From the NCBI GenBank assembly GCA_009763385.1, contig CM019823.1, forward strand, positions 172,576,503-172,640,502: DNA of 64,000 nucleotides. Direction: 5' to 3'. The DNA comes from Coix lacryma-jobi var. lacryma-jobi. Taxonomy: Eukaryota; Streptophyta; Magnoliopsida; Poales; Poaceae. Made by a program: the position numbers and the translations under genes. The notes under the pieces were generated by a model. It did no database searches, was not told the DNA's origin, and saw only the letters and a list, made by a program, of their open reading frames with translations. Below, in pieces: positions 10,769 to 21,753 of this stretch (its first letter is position 1; each line of letters starts with the position of its first letter).

Positions 10769-12022
10769 AGAGACCACATTGCCGATTACCTCAGAGACCC
10801 ATCCAGAAAAGTCTCCCGAAGACTCAGGTATAAGGCTCTTAAGTTTACGCTCTTGGACAATCAATTGTACTACAAATCCATAGATGGAGTTTTGCTTTAA
10901 GTGCCTGAACAAAAACAAGGCTAGGAAGCTAATGTACGAGGTGCACGAGGGCGTATGTGGTGCACACCAGTCGGCTCACCGTATGAGATGGATAATTAAG
11001 AGGACTGGATATTTTTGGCCAACTATGCTCGAAGATTGCTTTGAATACTACAGAGGTTGTCAGGATTGCCAGCGATTCGGCAACGTGCAAAGGGCCCCGA
11101 CATCGGCTATGAATCCGATCATTAAGCCTTGGCCTTTTAGAGGATGGGGCATTGATTTGATTGGCCAGATCCACCCTCCATCTAGCAAAGGACATAAGTT
11201 TGTCCTGTTGGCCATGGATTATTTCACTAAGTGGGTTGAAGCCATCCCGTTGAAAAAGGTGACGTCAGAAAACATGGTGTCCTTCGTCAAGGAGCATATC
11301 ATCCACCGATTCGGCTTCCTCAGTCCATCACCACCGATCAGGGAACTCAATTCACTTCCTCTGAGTTTTGTAACTTTGCCGAAGAGATGGGTATTAAGCT
11401 CTACAACTCTTCCCCTTACTATGCACAGGCCCATGGGCAGGCAGAAGCTTCTAACAAAATCATGATTAAGATTATTCAGAAGAAGATCGGAGAAAAACCT
11501 AAAAGGTGGCACTTGGTACTCAACGAAGCTTTGTGGGCTTACCGAATGGCTTGTCATGGGTCGACTCAGACGTCACCATACGAGTTGGTCTATGGGCATC
11601 ATGCAGTGCTACCATGGGAATTGCGATCGGGATCAAGATGAGGTACATTGCAGAACGATCTAGCCAAAGAGAATTATAAGGATTTAATGATGGATGAGCT
11701 AGAGGATTTGCATTTGATTCGTCTCAAAGCCTTGGAAAATATTGAAAAGAACAAGATACGCGTTGCCAAGTACTACAATTCGAAGGTGAAAGAAAAAGGA
11801 TTCGAAGAAGGAGACTTGGTTTGGAAAATTGTCTTGCCGATCGGTACCAAGGATAAGGTATTCGGCAAGTGGTCCCCTAACTGGGAAGGGCCTTTTCGAG
11901 TTCTGAGACGTGCTCCCGGTAATGCGTACATTCTAAAAACCCTCCAAGGAGAAGAGTATGCTAGGGCGATTAATGGGCGTTATCTAAAGAGATTTCATCC
12001 TAGCGTGGAGGTCGGTGCATAG
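10769..12022 (+). pseudogene. Integrase of element B
   Basis: Follows the second RNase H. The zinc-binding H2C2 module is HEGVCGAHQSAHRM with CQDCQRFG. The catalytic core has D in GIDLIG (11154-11156), D in TTDQGTQF (11336-11338) and E in HGQAEASNK (11444-11446). The last pair is spaced exactly 35 residues apart, the canonical DD35E. The C-terminal part is VAKYYNSKVKEKGFEEGDLV, then WEGPFRV and RYLKRFHPS, ending at a stop at 12022. Frame breaks near 10890, 11310 and 11640 disrupt it. Confidence 0.82.
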
Positions 12023-12050
12023 CGGAATCAAGAACTAGCGAGCACCGATG

Positions 12051-12140
12051 GCCGATACGGGATCGTGTCGCCCATAGCACAAAAATGGCCGATAAAATCT
12101 ATCGCCCTTAGAACAAAAAACAGCCGACACGGCATGTGTC
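12051..12140 (+). repeat. Three short hairpins directly after pol of element B
   Basis: Three units of the form GCC-GAnnn-loop-nnnTC-GCC lie 29-141 nt after the pol stop. The stems are GATAC/GTGTC (12054-12069, one G-T wobble), GATA/TATC (12091-12103) and GACAC/GTGTC (12126-12140), with 5-6 nt loops. Stem bases differ but pairing is kept. Related units occur in element C at 21281-21358. Confidence 0.7.
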
Positions 12141-12321
12141 GCCTTTAGCGCGAAGAAACGCAAAAAACAGAACCGAGTGCGCGCGGTGCTGTGCAGTCGG
12201 TTAAAGGAAAAATCGAGCGCTAGACAAGCACAGAAAGGGAAAACAGATTGGACACGTGAGCATGGCAAAATAGGACGTTGTTCATGACAGGGGCTGTACA
12301 AAGATTTCCTAAGAATGCAGA

Positions 12322-13203
12322 TCAATTATCAAACACCCTGTTGATAACCGTCTGCGGATTGGTGACTATGGCGAGGGCGTGAGCATGGTCGTCGTAGGAG
12401 TCCAGAAAATCGTCGATCTGCTCGACGTCTTCTGGGAACACCCCGCCAGGGAAGCCGACCGGTGTCCCAGAGAAGTCCTCCTCCGTGTGGACCGTCAGCG
12501 CCGACAGCCCCAACGCCGCGCCATGGTGCACGCCTTGCAGGGTGACCTGCTCGATGCGGCCATGCACGTTGGCCAGGCGTGCCTCGGCGGTGTCGCCCTG
12601 GGCGTTCACCCGATCTGCGACAGCTTTCGCTGCCGTCTTCAGGCGCTCCAGTTCTTCAGATAGCGCTGTGAACGACAAGATGGAATGGATCGGTTAAAAG
12701 ATCAACAAGAACGACCGAAAGCCGATCCAGGATTGGATGTTCATACCCGTGATTGCGTCGCAGAACTGCCGGCGCTGGTCCTCCCACTCCAGCTGGTCAA
12801 TCCCGTACTGCTTCGAGATGGCGGCCAGCTCCTCCCGGGACTCGTCCCGCAGCGCCATGAAGTTCAAGGCGTCGTTGTGGTCGTAGAGGCTGTCGTCGGA
12901 GTCCCGGTCCGGGTTCACCTCCCAAGGTTGGGAGTGGTAGGAGGAATCGTCGGAAGAGCTCGACGAGCCCGATGATGGAGCTCCTGGCCCCCCCGTTGCT
13001 GAAGAGGGCCGGGCGTGCCCGCCGGCGGTGGGATGACGGGAATCCTGCCGGCAAACAGTGACAGGGCGTAAGCGGGTTTTTCAAGAAAGTGCCACAAAAG
13101 GCGTAGGCGAGAAGTCCTACCCGCGTTGACAGAGGCGCCGAGCACGACTCCCTTCGGCCTCCTCGGTCGCCGGGCGCTTGCCGCGACCATCGTGACTCGC
13201 CAT
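12322..13203 (-). pseudogene. Spliced antisense gene 1 of element B (three exons)
   Basis: Minus strand. ATG at 13203; exon 1 13203-13121, intron 13120-13045 (GTAGGACT..GGCAG), exon 2 13044-12747, intron 12746-12666 (GTATGA..TTCACAG), exon 3 12665-12322 with stop. The second splice is in frame and joins CDAIT to ALSEELERLK. The product has an acidic Ser/Asp-rich middle (DRDSDDSLYDHNDALNFMAL), a coiled-coil-like region and a QGVHHGAALGLSAL block. The frame changes once at a run of seven C on the plus strand (12988-12994), so one base may be missing there. A TATA box lies upstream. Function unknown. Confidence 0.6.
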
Positions 13204-13313
13204 TGTACTTGGAGAGTTAGGGTTTCCTGGGGCGGAACGAGCAAGGAAGCCGAAGCGGCGAGAGTACTAGAGAAGCAAAGGCGAGATGGGGAAGAAGGCA
13301 AGCCTCCGGGGGC

Positions 13314-13321
13314 AATTTATA
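13314..13321 (-). promoter_or_regulatory. TATA box for antisense gene 1 of element B
   Basis: Minus-strand TATAAATT about 111 bp upstream of the antisense ATG at 13203, in a GC-rich context that makes the motif stand out. Confidence 0.5.
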
Positions 13322-13674
13322 AAGACGGAACAGTGATCGTGGCGGATGTCCCGGGGTAACACGCCGAATATCAACCGGCGGACTAGGGTTTTCCCACTTC
13401 CCAAGATGGGCCTCTACAGTAACGGGCTGTGCAAACCGTCTAGATACGCTTGCGTGTTCGGCAGGAGCAGGGTCACCTGGCTTCGGCAAAAATTACCAAT
13501 TTAGATGTTCGGGGCGAACACTTGCCAGATTGCCGAACAGGTTTATAAGGCGATTAATCACAATGTCATCGAAGCAATAACCGATTAAATGAAAGATACA
13601 GATATGTCACAAGAAGGTGTTTAGGTCATTCTGACACGGGATTGCTGGAGTTAAAAGTTTGTTACATAGTCATC

Positions 13675-16640
13675 TCAGTTGTTTAAGAATTGGGTTATAG
13701 CCGCCAGAGCATCGGCTTTGACCTGATTGGCATGCTCCAGTGCCTTTTGGTCCTCTTCTTCGGTGCCTTGTGCTTGTGAAAGCCTTGCATTAAGCTTAAT
13801 GTCCTCATCAAGCGCCAGTGACAGTTTGGAGGATGCTGCCTCAATGATGTTCGGCAGATCAAACTGTTGAGAGGAGCATGACTGAATGTCAGAGTTGACT
13901 TGAGCTAGTTGAGCTTCCAGTTTAGACTTCCTTTCTTGCAATTCTTTTAGCTGAGTTTCCAGAGTTCCCTGAGAATTCTTGGCCTCTTGAATTGGGCATT
14001 GGGTACAGTCATAAACCTCCTGGGTGCATTTGGATTTGGCAGACTGCAGGTCAGTGCTTCTAATTGCTCGTTTCACCCTGGCAAAGCTGTCATCTAGCGT
14101 AGACACAGCATGCAGATGGAGCCTCAGATTTTCTGGAATATCTTCAACAATGGGCTCGAGAAAGTTTTTGACCTCATCGGCGTCTCTGACTAAGGACAAG
14201 ATGTCTTGATTTAGAAAGTTTGTTATGTTGCTCAGGACATCTTGGACGAGTGCCGATGGTCTTTGGGCCACCGATCTTTTGCTCAGGAACTCGCTAACAT
14301 CAAATGCATATTCGAAAGCCGGGCTGGCAAAAGTCTGTGTTAACTCAGATAGGTTAGCCGACTGAGGTAAGATATGAAAGAGGAATAGAGCGAGAAATTA
14401 ATTCTTACTTGACGAATCGGCTGATTGATGGAGTCTTGGTCTGGTTGAGAACCAGATGGACCAGCAGGGTCTGGAATTGAGCCGATGAAGGTCTCATCAA
14501 CCGTGTTATCTGTGGAATTGCTGGTCGGTCAAGAGAGGCAAAATCTGCCGGCTGAAGGGAAGGTTGAGGGACCTACCAGTATTGACATCATCCGGGTTCT
14601 GGGTGTTCATTCCCCCGGCGTCAGCATGCCCATCATCTTCCAAGGTAATAAAGATTGGGGGCACTGTTGTTTGGACATTTTCTTGTTCAGGGGAGGAGGC
14701 CTGTAGTGGCATACAAGCCAGTCAAGAGTAAGTGAATAATGATGGAGGAACCAAAACATCTTACCTTTGGAGGAGGTGTGTTTTGCTTGGTCTTGGTTTG
14801 TCTGGAGCAGGAAGTGTCCTCAGTGGCCTTTCTCTTCTCTCCTTTAGCTGAGAGGGTGGTTAATGAAGCTGCTTGGGATTTCATAAACCGATACAATGAA
14901 GGAGCACTGTGTCCCAGGACAGTGATTGGGTCTGCTTGATGATATTGGATGGGCCTAATGTCAAGATTGGGTGTGAAGTCCTGTGGAAATTTTGAAAGAG
15001 TTAGAGATCTCAAAAAATCAAATACTAAAGTAGCAGATGATTTGTTATTGTACCTCACTGTCAGAGCTAAAATCTGCTTGGATTTCCAGGCACATGGGAT
15101 GAACTGGGCTGTTGAAGATGTGATCATGCCATTCTTGCCACCAGGACTCAAAAAGGGGATGAGCAGACTGGATCAAGTGGAATGGTACTGGTTTGTAGTC
15201 TGGCAGATCTTGCCCCAGGCTGAATACTCGATGGGCCTGCATCCCGATTGTGATCCGCTCTTTGGACTGAATTTGCTCCCTGGGCCTGATTATAGTGGAA
15301 AAGATGAGTTTTGGGGGGAGCTATCCACAACCTAATTGCCTGACTGCTATATTAGGGTAATAGAATTCATAAGTGTGCTTCACTTGTCTTCCCCTATTGA
15401 ATTCGGCTGGTAGGATGCAGGGTTTGATGAATGAGTTGAAAACTCCTGCGGCCATTTCATCTATGCAGCCATCATCAAAGCTGAATTTGATAGGGAAAGT
15501 GAGGTTGTCATTCTCTCTGTAGGGTAACCAGAGCACCTGATTGAAGCCCTTGAAGAATAATTTGAAGAGATTGCCAATACTCTTGTTGATGGTTATAGCA
15601 GTGGCTGCTTCCCCATAAGTTTGGCAAGCTTTCTCTGTGGCTTCTTCACCCTCAGCAAAGTTGCTGGAGGGAAAGCTGAGGTTGTCCAATGGCACAGCAA
15701 TGATTTGATGCATGTATAGTTGGAACCACATCTGAACAAACCACCAGGGACCATTGACACAATCAATTGGTGGCAGTCTATCTGTGCTTTCATGGGTGGC
15801 ATGATACATTTGAGTGGAGATTTGATGCATCATGTGGTATATAGATCCCAGGAGGAGTTTGCCTAGAGGGATTTGTTTTCCTTTGGATAATTTGTCAGCC
15901 AGTGCAATGTAATTGAGGGTTGACTCGTTGGATCTCCCACAGAAGATGAATCTGCACAACCACATGTTCAGAAAAGCCCTGTGCTCTGTCTCTGCTATGG
16001 GCCTGATACTTTGTTGTGGATTTCCACATACTTCATCCACCCCACGCTGACATCAATGGACCTCTGGGTGATTTTCTCTAATAGCTCATCAGCATTCATG
16101 GTCGAGGTGATGTTCAGACCACTCATCATGAAGACATCAGCTAAAGTGATTGTCATTATGCCATGGCCGAACACAAAAGCATTAAGAGCATCTGACCAAA
16201 AATGAGAAGCCGCTATGAGCAATGGTTCATTTTTAGACATGTCGGCCAGAGACAGTTCCAGAGCATGATGAATGTCTTGGGTTTCCCAGTGAGGACCGAA
16301 TTTCGCCTGGATTCTTCTATACCAGTTCCTCCAACCAGTGACAGCAGGCAGGGGCCAGTTCTTGAAGGTGTACCGCCACCTGTTCGATGAAATGACTCCA
16401 TACTTGAAGGGGATTCTGTTGGTTTCCATACCGATGATGTTGGTTGGATTGGAGTTCCCCATTGGACCCAAGAAATAAGAATCGGGATCCGCATCGCATG
16501 GAATCAGGATTTCGTCCCTTAGGGCCTAGAAGAAGAATGTGTGCGGGGGAGCTAAATGAGCCGAATACCAATGTAAATTGACCGAATGCGTTAAGAGGAA
16601 AAGTAAAGTTCACCTCTGGAATCTCGTCATGGGTCGCCAT
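13675..16640 (-). pseudogene. Antisense gene 2 of element B: plant mobile domain (PMD, PF10536-like) protein
   Basis: Minus strand from ATG at 16640. N-terminal part: VNFTFPLNAFGQFTLVFG. The mobile-domain core follows: NRWRYTFKNWPLPAVTGW, FGPHWETQDIHHALELSLAD, SHFWSDALNAFVFGHGIMTI and TLADVFMMSGLNI. Next is a 239-codon block (16040-15321) with FLNMWLCRFIFC, GPWWFVQMWFQLYM and AVRQLG. Then HPLFESWWQEWHDHIF (near 15200), a KRKATEDT tail (near 14850), and a coiled-coil C-terminus (14271-13675) ending in a stop. The blocks lie in different frames, so introns, frameshifts or both are present; I did not resolve all splice sites. PMD proteins are carried by several grass gypsy elements; their role is unknown. 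Confidence 0.75.
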
Positions 16641-16760
16641 TGCAGAGCTCGGATGGAAGTTGAAGCTGTTGGCAATTTGGGGAAGATGTGGAGCTTGAGG
16701 CGGTGCTGACCTAGAATGCGCGGTGGACTTGCGAACAATTTCAGAACAAATACCTTTGTT

Positions 16761-16779
16761 CGGAAATTGAGGGGGCATG
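16761..16779 (+). other. Polypurine tract of element B
   Basis: CGGAAATTGAGGGGGCATG immediately precedes the TGTTAACAC start of the 3' LTR. Element C has the matching AGGGGGCATG before its LTR. Confidence 0.65.
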
Positions 16780-18182
16780 TGTTAACACGGAATTTTCGCA
16801 CTATGACAAGTGGGCCAGCATGGTGCAGGTTCGGGAGAAATCACCATCTGAGGGATTCGGTAGACAGCAAGCACGGTCGGCTAATCCAATCGATTCGGCA
16901 AGGCTGTGGAGGCGACTGGTCAAACGAGGAGTGGATTCGGCAGTATGGCGCTGCGGTCGGCTACCTCAGGTTAAGTCGGTTTGCGACAAATACGGCATGT
17001 CAGAAGATTTGGCGACAGGAAATCTCATCATTGTTAGCACGTGCCGATTATGAAGGGAGGCTTAGAGCAGAAGGCATCATATTTTAGATAGTTTCCTGAT
17101 TTTATCGTTGTAATCGTATCCTTCTAGGACTCGTAGAGCACCAGGGTATAAATATAAACCCCGGAACCACTGTAAACACGTTCACAATCAATACAACCAA
17201 CCCGGCCCCATGCCATCTTCGAGTCCAAGTCGTGTCGTCACGTTCTTCGAGAGGAGCCATCGATCCGTCGACCTCCGTAAGTCCCGGCAACCTTGTTGTC
17301 ATGTCTAGTATCGTGCGGCGGATTTAGATGTGATGCAAGTAGTCTCGTACGTTAAGCTTAGTATCGTGCGGCGGATTTAAGCTCATGACGGGAGGTTTTT
17401 GCTTATGCCTTGTATCGTGCGGCGGATTAAGTCATGAGTAAAAATAGTTATCGGCTCTACTAGGTTTGGCAAGATCTAATAGATTCATTAAGTTACCTTG
17501 TGTTATATGTCTTGTCATGTTTATTTCGTTGTAACACTTTATTGCCCAATCTAGATCTCGCTCGGTTCGGCTCTATCTTTTATATTTTATCCTGTTCTTT
17601 CACATTCATTATTGTAAAGTCTTTCCATGAAGTAGATCTATTGTTTGCAATAGCCGATTCGATCATATCTAGATTGTCACGTGGCAAGGGTTCATGCACG
17701 CTAAATATGTTTAATCTATGATAGAGCTAGGTGTCGTGCGGCAGGCGCAGGCTTTAGATTAGTTTATTTATGCTTCGTTTGTATGTTCAATCCCCATGGA
17801 TCCCAGCTCGGTTGAACCACCGAGATTGGTTAAGCTTTAACTTATATTTTATACACCATACAAGTACGATTCTCATGCAAACGTATTCGGCAACTTGTTT
17901 TTTCACGTAACTTTGTTCATATTGCCGAGTAGTCTTTAAACCTGTTGGCAGATAGCTTTCATAGCTATATGTCGTCGTAAGTGGCTTCAGGGCCGTATAT
18001 CTTGGAACTGTCTGGTCACAACCGGCATGTTCCAGCTTTGTATTTAACAGTTTCTCTCCCTTGTTAGTTGCAGGGCAAACTGACTGGCACGCACCGGACT
18101 TCCGAGCACCCGAGCCACATTTGAAGCTAGCTTTTTTGGCTTGCTGTGTGATTGGCACAGTGCACCACTTTTGGTGCCAACA
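16780..18182 (+). repeat. 3' LTR of element B (1403 bp)
   Basis: Starts TGTTAACACGG and ends GGTGCCAACA. TATA box TATAAATA at 17147-17154. After it the motif TATCGTGCGGCGGATT occurs three times between about 17309 and 17426, and related GTCGTGCGGCAGG occurs near 17733. The LTR reads GATGCAAGTAGTCTCG at about 17331-17346, the uninterrupted version of the site where element A entered the 5' LTR. Confidence 0.9.
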
Positions 18183-20234
18183 CCCGGATACAGGGTTTCA
18201 GCAGGATTACATGCTGGGGGGCAAACACAAGCAGCTCCTGATTCAAATGTTGACCTCATCATGCATAAGATGGCTGATATGATGCAGAATCAGTTTGGCC
18301 TAAAACCGAAGAATCAGACATACACGTACAAGTCTCCCTACCCAGAATGGTACAACCGGGTGGCTCTTCCTCCGAGAGTCAAGCCTCCTACTGACCTTAC
18401 TAAGTTTTCGGGCCAAGATGATACCAGTACGAGGGAGCACATCAGCCGTTACCTGATGCAACTCGGTGAAGCATCGGCAGATGAAGCTTGGAGGAATCGA
18501 TACTTCCCGTTGTCGTTGACAGGACCAGCCTTCTCGTGGTTCGCCTCTCTGCCAGCGAATTCCATCAGTACGTGGGCAGAGCTGGAACTGAAATTCCACT
18601 CATATTTCTTTACGGGAACCAGTGAGAAGAAGTTGGTCGATCTCATGAGCTTGAGGATGAGGCCCGACGAGACACCACACCGCAAGAGTACCTGCGCACG
18701 ATTCAGGAGACCAAAACTCTGTTATTCTCTGAATTTGCCTGACCAACTGCCGGGATAGCCATAGCTGGCAATGTTGCCCGATATCAAAGAAAAGCTATTC
18801 GGCATGGAATTTGAAGACCTCGGGCAGTTATCACAAAGGTTGGCAATGATGAGCAACCAAGCTCAGGGATTCAGGAAGAGCAACCAGTTCCAAAGGGTGA
18901 CATAGCTGCCCGAGATGTACCAGGCTTTCTGGAGGACACAGTGACTACGATGATGAAGATGAAGTAGCTGCAGCCGAGATAGTCTGGGCCAAAGACCCAA
19001 CTCAAGTCAACCAGCGATGGCTGAGGCAGCAAAAGGTACCTATGAATTTTGATGTCTCCAAGTTAATAAGTTATTTGAGTATCTGCTAAAAGAAGGGCCC
19101 ATCATTTTGCCGGAAGGTCATCCTATGCGGCTCCTGAGGTGTCAAAGACAAAAAGTATTATGGTTTCCACAATACCAGATCCCACTCCATAAATGATTGT
19201 CGAGTGTTCAGAGTGGGCGGATTCAAAAGCTATCCAGGACACAGACACCTGAGGTTTGATGGAAAGATGAAGATAAGATGGTAGTCCTTTTGGACAGAAT
19301 ACCGTGTCCTTCTCTGTTATATGATCAATGCAACCGATTCTGGGGGTAAGAACAAAGTGAAATTTAAACTTCTGCTAAAGCGAAGGAGCTGGTGTTGTTG
19401 ACCCTGATCGGCAGATTACAAACAAGGATTTTCAGCAAATGGTTCGGTTTCAAAATAGCCGAACTGGGGCAGGTGAACCTCTAGGCCCGAGTTACGACAC
19501 GTATTCTATTGAACAAATGGCATCGCGAATAGGAAACGATATCAAAAGCAGAGGTTTTATGAAGAGCCAGGTTCCTGGAAAAGCAGAGAGGCACGAGGAA
19601 GAGATGTACCGAGAAGAACGAGAAGATATGAAGAATCAGGAACAGACTCTATTTGGATATGCTTGCTCGTTCAGTATTGTTGGACGAAGGCTTGAAGCTG
19701 CCTGTCAAGAGCAACTGCCCTGAATGCAGTAATCAGTACTCCGAATATAGGCAGTCTCGAGTCAACCGCCGTTCTGTCCATGAAAGACTTGGGGCAAGAA
19801 TCCCTAAGGACGATCGACGCTTAAAAATAAATAATTCTGAGAATCGGCAGGAGAGATTTGCCGATCGAAGTTGGGCTCGCACTGAAGAGAAAGAATACCG
19901 CGAGTATGTCTGGCAGAGAGGACAATGGTGTCCACCAGGTTTAAGTAAGAGCCAGAAAAGGAGGGTGCAGCGATTGAGGAACAGAGAGTTGGAGCAAGTG
20001 GGCACCAAGACGAAACGGGTCTGGCGTCCTAAAGAGAGGCCGAATGAAGGTAATCGTTCGGCTGATACATGCATGGCGTTCTTTCTCCCGTCAGAGTTTG
20101 TGGCTCCGGAGAATCAAGATGTCCAGGACGAGACGTATTCAGACTTCGATGAAAGTGAGTTTCAAGACTTGTTGGCTCATCTCGTCTTGGCTGAAAAGGC
20201 GGTATTTGATAACCAGTCAGACACCGACACTTGA
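18183..20234 (+). pseudogene. gag of element C
   Basis: Colinear with element B gag from its MLEKMADMMQ region: IMHKMADMMQNQFGLKPK, PEWYNRVALPPRVK, SLTGPAFSWFASLPANSI and FFTGTSEKKLVDLMSLRM. Frames are broken from about 18690 to 19440. A clean 194-codon stretch (19653-20234) carries CPECSNQYSEYRQSRVNRR, HERLGARIPKDDRR and RGQWCPPG, then an acidic tail. The N-terminal third is missing because element B sits there. Confidence 0.75.
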
Positions 20235-20772
20235 GGCCATTATATATGAGGGGTATGTCATTGGCAAACCATTAACCAAGATGTTCATTGATGGAGGGCT
20301 GCCGTAAATATCATGCCGTATACCACTTTCAGAAAGCTTGGCATGACAAGTGAAGATCTATTGAAGACCGACATGGTATTGAGGGATTTTGCGAAATTCT
20401 TCTGAACACCCTTAGGACAACCTGACCCCGGAGCAGTCCATGTCGAGTTAATGATTGGATCTAAAACCTTGATCACTACCTTCTTCATCATTGAGGGCAA
20501 GGGGCATACAGTTTGCTGTTGGAAGAGATTGGATACATGCAAACTGTTGCGTACCATCAACTATGCATCAGTTCCTCGTACAAGTGGATTGGAGATGATA
20601 TTGAGATCGTTCATGCTGATGATTCGGTTAGTGTTGCTAATACAGAACCAATCTATTGGGAATATGAAGGTGTCGAGTGTTTCTCTGGAAGAGCCTGGGA
20701 AGCAGGTCCTGTGAATGTCTTCGACGAGGACCAACAGCCGATTCAGACAATCGGCTCTCAGAGTAATTTTTA
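20235..20772 (+). pseudogene. Protease region of element C
   Basis: YEGYVIGKPLTKMFIDGG matches the catalytic loop region of the element B protease. VELMIGSKTLITTFFIIEGK and WIGDDIEIVHADDSVSVANT follow at about 20445-20650. Frame breaks near 20305 and 20400. Confidence 0.65.
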
Positions 20773-21260
20773 AATCTAACTAATGGTAATGGAGAAAAGT
20801 TAGAGCCAAAGTCTCATATCGGCTGACAAGGAATAAAGTGTGGATGATGAAGCCAAAGTTGGATCAATGTGTACAAGTTGGGATCTCGGATATGCTTCGA
20901 AGTCTGCAAGCCTTTGAGGGGACTTCAATTATTTCTTCATTACCAGAGCTCATGGGAATTCAAAAAAGATTCATGCGAAGTGACGTACAACAGAAGCTTT
21001 TGGTGAAATTGAAGATATGTGGAGGCGTTTCCATGACTTGAGGATTATTTCGAGTTGTACGTGACGGTCGGTAGCCTTATAGCAGGATCGACCCTTATTT
21101 TTGAGTTTAAAAAGAAGATAGTTAGCGATTTGTTCTAGCCGAAAACGTCAAACCTAAGAGAGAGGTGTTCGGCTGTGACAAGACTTTTTGGTTTGTGTAC
21201 TTGTCGGTTGAAGCTTCGGCACTACTTGTTAAAGCCGAACGCATGGGAGTCATGTAACTC
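20773..21260 (+). pseudogene. Collapsed RT/RNase H remnant of element C
   Basis: Short scattered matches to element B survive: a VQQKAF-like stretch near 20985, FELYVTVGSLIAGSTLIFEF-like DNA (about 21045-21110) matching the RNase H start, and the RHYLLKPNAWES region near 21215-21255. The YIDD palm, second RNase H and integrase are gone, and the remnant joins the post-pol hairpin region directly. About 3 kb is missing relative to element B. Confidence 0.6.
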
Positions 21261-21280
21261 GAGAGATATTTCGTATACAG

Positions 21281-21358
21281 CCGATGTGGAAAAACATCGC
21301 CTTTAGCAGAAAAAATATTCCAAGGAATTAAGTTATAGCCGATATTTTTACATATCGC
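21281..21358 (+). repeat. Two post-pol hairpins of element C
   Basis: Same plan as in element B: GCC-GATGT-loop-ACATC-GCCTTTAG (stem 21283-21298) and GCC-GATAT-loop-ATATC-GCCTTTAG (stem 21341-21356). Both stems are perfect 5-bp pairs with sequences different from those in element B. Confidence 0.7.
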
Positions 21359-21753
21359 CTTTAGTACAAGGATATTTATGGCCTTGGTAACCCTGGCGTT
21401 TTCAAGCTAGCAGGTTTGTCGGGGAAAGAGAAAGGTGAGAAGCAGTAAATGAAGATGCCGAGTGACATGACATGTCGGAGGTGAGATTCAGTCGGTTAAG
21501 ATGACGTCATACATTCGGCAAGCGTTTTTCTGAAGAATTGTTTGCAATCGGAGAAAATCACTAAGGAATCAAGAGGTCAGAAAAATGCAAAATAGACAAT
21601 TGCTCAGAGAAGGACAAACTTTATTTCATTCAGTTACAAAGATCTGTCCTAGACAAGGGGCGAAGGCGTAATCGTTAAGAGCTTCGGAATCTTCAAAGTT
21701 GCCCAAAGGAACATCTGCAGGACCAACTAATGGAGGAAGTAGTCTTCTTTGAG

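Larger units (their letters stand above)
4554..18182 (+). mobile_element. Element B: Tat-lineage Ty3/gypsy retrotransposon
   Basis: Order on the plus strand: 5' LTR remainder (4554-5407), primer-binding site, gag, protease, RT/RNase H, a second RNase H, integrase (to 12022), hairpin series, two antisense genes (12322-16640), polypurine tract and 3' LTR (16780-18182). The second RNase H after the RT-linked one, and antisense genes between pol and the 3' LTR, are recognised Tat-lineage traits. The shared parts of the two LTRs differ by only a few substitutions by eye, so insertion looks recent, yet the coding frames carry many single-base shifts. It lies in the gag region of element C. Confidence 0.88.
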
